From NCBI GenBank assembly GCA_900759575.1, contig CAAEVU010000223.1, forward strand, positions 1 to 18,834: a stretch of 18,834 nt of DNA, read 5' to 3'. Below the pieces are notes generated by a model. The model did no database searches and was not told the DNA's origin. It saw nothing but the letters and a program-made list of their open reading frames with translations. The translations under genes and the position numbers were made by a program. Source of the DNA: Clostridia bacterium (lineage in GTDB: Bacteria > Bacillota > Clostridia > Oscillospirales > Acutalibacteraceae). Of the stretch, positions 15,427 to 18,834 are shown piece after piece. Each line of letters begins with the position of its first letter. Position 1 is the first letter of the stretch.

Positions 15427-15458
15427 GAGAAAGATCTCCCCAAAAACAAGGAGGATTT

Positions 15459-16358
15459 ATGGCAAAACATCTCCATAGCAAGCAGGTCAATCCCCTGATT
15501 CTGGCCATCAGCGCCGCTTTTGCGCTGTTGGTGGTGGCAGTGGTGGTCGCCCTTTCCCTGCTGGGAGGCGGCAGCGATTCGGAGGACACGGGACCGCAGG
15601 TTCCGGAAAACCAGCTGCTGGTCAACGATATATACGAAGGGGAACGGCTGGTTCCCAAATTCGACATGGATCTCAATCAGTATGACAGGGATAAATTTGT
15701 AGAGTCAAACGGCTACATACGCTACGAGGATGGGAAATCCGTCCTGGGCGTGGACGTTTCCGAACATCAGGGCACCATCGACTGGCAGGCTGTCAAAAAC
15801 GCCGGCATGGATTTCGTCATTCTGCGAGTGGGATACCGTGGAATGACCGAGGGACTCTTAAATGTGGACGCCACCTTCGAGCAGAACTATCAAGGCGCTG
15901 TGGACGCCGGTTTAAAAGTGGGCGTGTATTTCTTCTCCCAAGCCATCACAGAAAAGGAAGCGCAGCAAGAGGCGGATTTCGTTTTGGAAACCTTAAACGG
16001 CCGGGAACTTTCTTACCCCGTGGTGTTCGACTGGGAGACGCCCATCCCCAGCGAAGAGCTTCCTGCGGAAGATCTGCGGGCCTACAACATGTCCGGCGAG
16101 GAAGTGACCAGCTTCGCCAAGGCCTTCTGCCAGCAAATCGAAAAAAAGGGATACACCGCCTGTGTGTACACCAATAAACATATGGCCTACAACAGCTTCA
16201 ACCTGGAAGAACTAAAAGAATATGCCCTTTGGTACGCGGAATACCAACCTGCCCCCAGCCTGTATTACGATTTCCGCATTTGGCAGTACTCTGCCAGCGG
16301 CACAGTTCCCGGCATTGAGGGCAACGTGGATTTGAACATTTGCTTTGAACCCTATTAA
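15459..16358 (+). CDS. Membrane-anchored GH25 lysozyme (N-acetylmuramidase)
   Basis: Protein of 299 residues, paralogous along its whole length to the gene upstream. An N-terminal membrane helix (about 12-34) is followed by a ~60-residue linker and a GH25 catalytic domain from about residue 93. The expected active-site residues are present: Asp99 in GVDVSEHQG, Asp191 and Glu193 in VVFDWE, and Asp291 in VDLN near the C-terminus. RIWQY, a GH25 landmark, is also kept. GH25 enzymes hydrolyse the beta-1,4 bond between N-acetylmuramic acid and N-acetylglucosamine. Because it is membrane-anchored and chromosomal, with no phage genes nearby, a role in wall remodelling is more likely than phage lysis. 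AAGGAGG lies close before ATG 15459. The small membrane protein gene starts 17 nt after its stop. Confidence 0.93.
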   Translation: MAKHLHSKQVNPLILAISAAFALLVVAVVVALSLLGGGSDSEDTGPQVPENQLLVNDIYEGERLVPKFDMDLNQYDRDKFVESNGYIRYEDGKSVLGVDVSEHQGTIDWQAVKNAGMDFVILRVGYRGMTEGLLNVDATFEQNYQGAVDAGLKVGVYFFSQAITEKEAQQEADFVLETLNGRELSYPVVFDWETPIPSEELPAEDLRAYNMSGEEVTSFAKAFCQQIEKKGYTACVYTNKHMAYNSFNLEELKEYALWYAEYQPAPSLYYDFRIWQYSASGTVPGIEGNVDLNICFEPY

Positions 16359-16375
16359 GGGAGGAGGCTTACTCC

Positions 16376-16567
16376 ATGAGCGAGAAGAAACTCAGGCTTT
16401 TGGCAGCGGCGCTTTGTGGGCTTGCCGCATTGGTATGGAGTATTGTCACAGCGTTGCAGGCCACCAGGGGTTTGTCCCCGTGGCTGGTATTGATCAATCT
16501 TGTATGCGCCTTGGTATGGTGGATCGCCTGCGGGGCGCAGATCGTTCGGTATAAAACCAGAAAGTAA
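16376..16567 (+). CDS. Small two-helix membrane protein, unknown function
   Basis: A 63-residue protein with two hydrophobic segments (about 7-27 and 34-56) and a positive C-terminus (RYKTRK), predicting an integral membrane hairpin with both ends in the cytoplasm. AAGGGAGGAGG lies upstream of ATG 16376, and the gene begins 17 nt after the GH25 lysozyme stop, so it is very probably the last gene of that operon. I do not recognise a family. Its position suggests a partner of the wall enzymes, but this is only inference. A strong terminator follows within 5 nt of the stop. Confidence 0.8.
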   Translation: MSEKKLRLLAAALCGLAALVWSIVTALQATRGLSPWLVLINLVCALVWWIACGAQIVRYKTRK

Positions 16568-16571
16568 GTAC

Positions 16572-16620
16572 AAATTTCCGGCAGACGCCTGTTTTGCGGG
16601 AGGTTGCCGGGAATTTTTTT
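16572..16620 (+). terminator. Terminator of the GH25 operon
   Basis: AAATTTCCGGCA (16572-16583) pairs with TGCCGGGAATTT (one mismatch or bulge), with a looser inner helix, and the T-run reaches seven T by 16620. Confidence 0.82.
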
Positions 16621-16623
16621 GAT

Positions 16624-16657
16624 TTGACCTCACCTTTTCAGGACGGAAATCGTCTAA
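16624..16657 (+). promoter_or_regulatory. Possible autoregulated ECF-type promoter
   Basis: CGTCTAA at 16651-16657 resembles the -10 of Bacillus sigma-V/M/X-type ECF promoters (CGTC...). About 16 nt upstream lies TGACCTCACC (from 16625), a poor match to the usual -35 ending in AAC. The CGTC is also half of a small inverted repeat, GACG-GAAAT-CGTC. GGGGAA-ATT-TTCCCC (16677-16691) is a second hairpin just before the ribosome site. Weak evidence; ECF genes often drive themselves. Confidence 0.3.
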
Positions 16658-16711
16658 TTTTATGAATCGGGGAACTGGGGAAATTTTCCCCGGGGGAAGA
16701 AGGAGGATTTT

Positions 16712-17245
16712 GTGGAGCGACTGGTACGGAAGGCCCAGCGAGGCGATAAAAACGCCTTTATGGCCTTGATTGAACAGAATCAGCTTGCCCTTTACCGGGC
16801 GGCTAAGGCCATTCTCCATCGGGAAGAAGACGTGGAGGACGCGGTGCAGGAAGCGATCTGCAAGGCCTTTTACAAATTGAGCGACCTGCGGCAGCCAAAA
16901 TATTTTAAAACCTGGCTGACACGCATTTTGATAAATTGCTGCTACGATCTGCTGCGGCAGCAAAAGGGGCTGGTACCCTTGGAAATTCTCCCGGAAGAGG
17001 GCGTGAGCGAAGAACGGGAAACCTCTTTGGACGTTCAACAAGTCCTGCGGGATTTGGGAGAAAACGACAGGCTTGTACTGACTCTCTATTACTTAAACGA
17101 TATTTCCGTCAAGGATATTGCCGGGATGCTGGCTATCAGCGAGGGCGCCGTTAAACAACGGCTCTCCCACGGCCGAAAGAAATTCCGGCAAGTTTACGAA
17201 GAACGGGAACTTGGAAAGGTGGTGGCGCGCCATGAAAAACGATGA
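16712..17245 (+). CDS. ECF-family RNA polymerase sigma factor
   Basis: Protein of 177 residues with sigma region 2 (about 10-82: GDKNAFMALIEQN, then EEDVEDAVQEAICKAFYKL and the TWLTRILINCCYDLLR core/-10 contact helix) and region 4 (about 107-163, with the helix-turn-helix ISVKDIAGMLAISEGAVKQRLSHGRKK). Region 3 is absent, as in all ECF factors. The start is GTG 16712, with AAGGAGG 5 nt upstream. The last 14 nt overlap the start of the anti-sigma gene, so translation is coupled. The probable role is to turn on envelope-stress genes when the partner membrane protein is inactivated. Confidence 0.95.
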   Translation: MERLVRKAQRGDKNAFMALIEQNQLALYRAAKAILHREEDVEDAVQEAICKAFYKLSDLRQPKYFKTWLTRILINCCYDLLRQQKGLVPLEILPEEGVSEERETSLDVQQVLRDLGENDRLVLTLYYLNDISVKDIAGMLAISEGAVKQRLSHGRKKFRQVYEERELGKVVARHEKR

Positions 17246-18834
17246 TCTGAAACGGGATAAGCGGTTCCAAAAGCAGCTTGCTAAAAAGCTGGACGTGGAC
17301 CAACCGCCGGAGTCCTATTTTCGGGCTGTTCAAAACGCCTTTGACAACCTTCCCGATGAACTTCCCGTCAAGCGCCGTCCTTTCCATCAAACAGCATGGC
17401 GGACCTGTGTGGCGTTTGCCGCCTGCCTTGTTTTGGTAGTGGCCGGGATCTACGGCGTCTATCTGGTAAACCCGGTTCTCGTGGAAAGCATCCCCGGCGT
17501 GGGACAGATTTTCCAAGAGCTGAACCAAGAGGAGGACTCTCCCAAACCCACTCCCTCCCCCAACGTGGACCGCAGCTATGTGGAAAGCCAGATTCAAGAA
17601 GAGATCGCCCCGTTCCAACCTGTTTCCGTGGACAGCATGTCCGGTTTAGGGGCTCTCACCGTGGAGAACGCCTGGAGCGATGGCATCTACCTCCACATAG
17701 AGATGTCCCTGGAGGCTTGGGACATTGATACCAATTCTTTCTACCTGCTCAATCCTTTCGAGGACATTTACAACTCTGAAACGGACAACAGCGCCTTGGC
17801 AATAAACGGGGAAACAGCAGAAAGAATGCAATCCCCGGATCAATGCGGGTTTTCGTTGAGTTCCGATGGCACCAGCGATACCATGCGTTATACCGCGTCG
17901 TGGGTTTACAAACTTCCGGAACAGGAAGCCCACAACACGGACCTGTCCGTGGATTTGAGCATTCCCAGGCTGTATGGTGTCTACACCTACGAGAGTCCTT
18001 ACCCCAGCTGGGACTGCGAATTCTACAGCAGCTTTTCTGTCACGGTGGACACCAGCCGCACCCTGGTGCAGGACAACCAAGTGGAAGATAACGGGATCAC
18101 TTTGAATCACGTGGAAGCTACCCCCACCTGTGTGATTGCCCAGGTCACCGCCGCCAATTTCGGTTGGGCGGATTCCAGCCTGGTCCTTCCCCTCACCTTC
18201 AGTGATCCAAACACCGAAGCAGTTCCTCTGGAAATTTATTCACAACTGACCACCCCCTCCGGGGAGATCCTTTACTCTCCCAATCTTCTGATTTCCTCCA
18301 CACCCAGCAGTTATCCCTCTTATCCTTCCCTTTCCTCCAACGGCACCTACGATCTGACGGTGGCGTTCCAATCCCCCACGGAAGACTTCCACCAGCTGAT
18401 CCTCACTTTCTACGAATACGACCTTTCCTTTTTTGATACCCTCACATCGGAAAATTCCCCTTCCAACCGGGTGACAGCCGAATTTACCATTGACCTGGAT
18501 TCGAAAAGCATCTATCCTTCTCAAAATTACCTGATGTCCGGACGGCAAAAACTGGATTACCGCATCAGCGCCAGTTTGGACCGCACCCCTGACCCGGAAA
18601 ACGGCTACATCTGCTCTTACCCCTATTCCACAGAGGATTATTTGACTCTGAATTTATTCACCAAAGACAGTGAATATCACTCCCTCCTTTTAAACGTGTA
18701 CGACAATGAACAACTGATTGGCTCCTATCCCTCGGTACCCTCCTCGGAATATAATACCAGAATTGCAGAGTCGGACCTCTATCAAACCTCCGAGTACTCT
18801 TTCCTACAAACCCCACTTGATTCTCCCTATCTCC
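17232..18834 (+). CDS. Membrane anti-sigma factor, DUF4179-like, C-terminus outside window
   Basis: The open frame runs from ATG 17232 to the window end (534 codons). A charged cytoplasmic N-terminus (1 to about 55) should bind the sigma factor. One membrane helix follows at about 56-78, then LVNPVLVESIPGVGQIFQELN, which resembles the DUF4179 signature after the helix. A Pro/Ser linker (about 103-111) leads to a very large, Ser/Thr/Tyr-rich extracytoplasmic region of beta-sheet character. This resembles DUF4179/DUF5643 anti-sigma proteins of Firmicutes, but the ectodomain is long. It overlaps the ECF gene by 14 nt, the usual sigma/anti-sigma arrangement. No zinc-binding HxxxCxxC anti-sigma motif is seen. 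The signal sensed is unknown. Confidence 0.85.
   Translation, partial: MKNDDLKRDKRFQKQLAKKLDVDQPPESYFRAVQNAFDNLPDELPVKRRPFHQTAWRTCVAFAACLVLVVAGIYGVYLVNPVLVESIPGVGQIFQELNQEEDSPKPTPSPNVDRSYVESQIQEEIAPFQPVSVDSMSGLGALTVENAWSDGIYLHIEMSLEAWDIDTNSFYLLNPFEDIYNSETDNSALAINGETAERMQSPDQCGFSLSSDGTSDTMRYTASWVYKLPEQEAHNTDLSVDLSIPRLYGVYTYESPYPSWDCEFYSSFSVTVDTSRTLVQDNQVEDNGITLNHVEATPTCVIAQVTAANFGWADSSLVLPLTFSDPNTEAVPLEIYSQLTTPSGEILYSPNLLISSTPSSYPSYPSLSSNGTYDLTVAFQSPTEDFHQLILTFYEYDLSFFDTLTSENSPSNRVTAEFTIDLDSKSIYPSQNYLMSGRQKLDYRISASLDRTPDPENGYICSYPYSTEDYLTLNLFTKDSEYHSLLLNVYDNEQLIGSYPSVPSSEYNTRIAESDLYQTSEYSFLQTPLDSPYL

Noticed and set aside
14488..16358. GH25 genes as part of a prophage lysis module
   Set aside because: No holin, portal, tail, integrase or other phage gene is nearby, and both proteins have N-terminal membrane anchors typical of chromosomal wall enzymes.

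Overview
The window looks like chromosomal DNA from a GC-rich, anaerobic Clostridia-type Firmicute, most likely a gut Oscillospiraceae/Ruminococcaceae-like organism. This rests on strong AGGAGG ribosome binding sites, sigma-A promoters with 17-bp spacers, a NifS/NifU iron-sulfur pair, an RNase J, a beta-L-arabinofuranosidase, GH25 lysozymes and an ECF sigma/DUF4179 pair. No species can be named from the sequence alone. There is no CRISPR array, insertion sequence, phage or rRNA.

Layout. 1-1167 (minus) is an RNase J gene whose C-terminus lies outside the window. It has a lysine-rich N-terminal extension, and its own promoter gives it a ~455-nt hairpin-rich leader. 1902-3621 (plus) is a cysteine desulfurase and NifU-type scaffold pair for Fe-S cluster assembly, closed by a terminator. 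That terminator abuts what looks like the last ~34 codons of a lost GH125 alpha-mannosidase. 3919-4635 encodes a MerR-family regulator with two membrane helices and a C-terminal zinc ribbon. 4755-5720 is a PHP-family metal-dependent hydrolase. It converges, across a shared bidirectional terminator, on a minus-strand GH127 beta-L-arabinofuranosidase (5853-7784) whose -35 box lies in a perfect AraR-like palindrome. tRNA-Gly(GCC) and a cold-shock protein follow on the minus strand, each with its own promoter and terminator. The cold-shock leader contains a 24-position hairpin with a U-run, so it could be an attenuator or release a small RNA.

8862-13684 (plus) is a compact MoxR ATPase - DUF58 - membrane transglutaminase operon, a widespread but poorly understood envelope module. 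A minus-strand MarR regulator follows. Divergent from it are two tandem membrane-anchored GH25 lysozyme-like genes. The first has lost two of the three catalytic acidic residues and the second keeps them all; a terminator-like hairpin separates them. A 63-residue two-helix membrane protein closes this group. The window ends in an ECF sigma factor overlapping the start of a large membrane anti-sigma protein (DUF4179-like) that runs off the end.

The right-hand half is thus largely about the cell envelope: a MoxR/TGase complex, wall hydrolase-like proteins and an ECF/anti-sigma stress circuit. The left half is housekeeping (RNA decay, Fe-S clusters, tRNA, cold shock) interleaved with carbohydrate genes. 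The most unusual signals are the structured leaders of the RNase J and cold-shock genes, the pseudoenzyme/enzyme GH25 pair, and the membrane-tethered MerR regulator.
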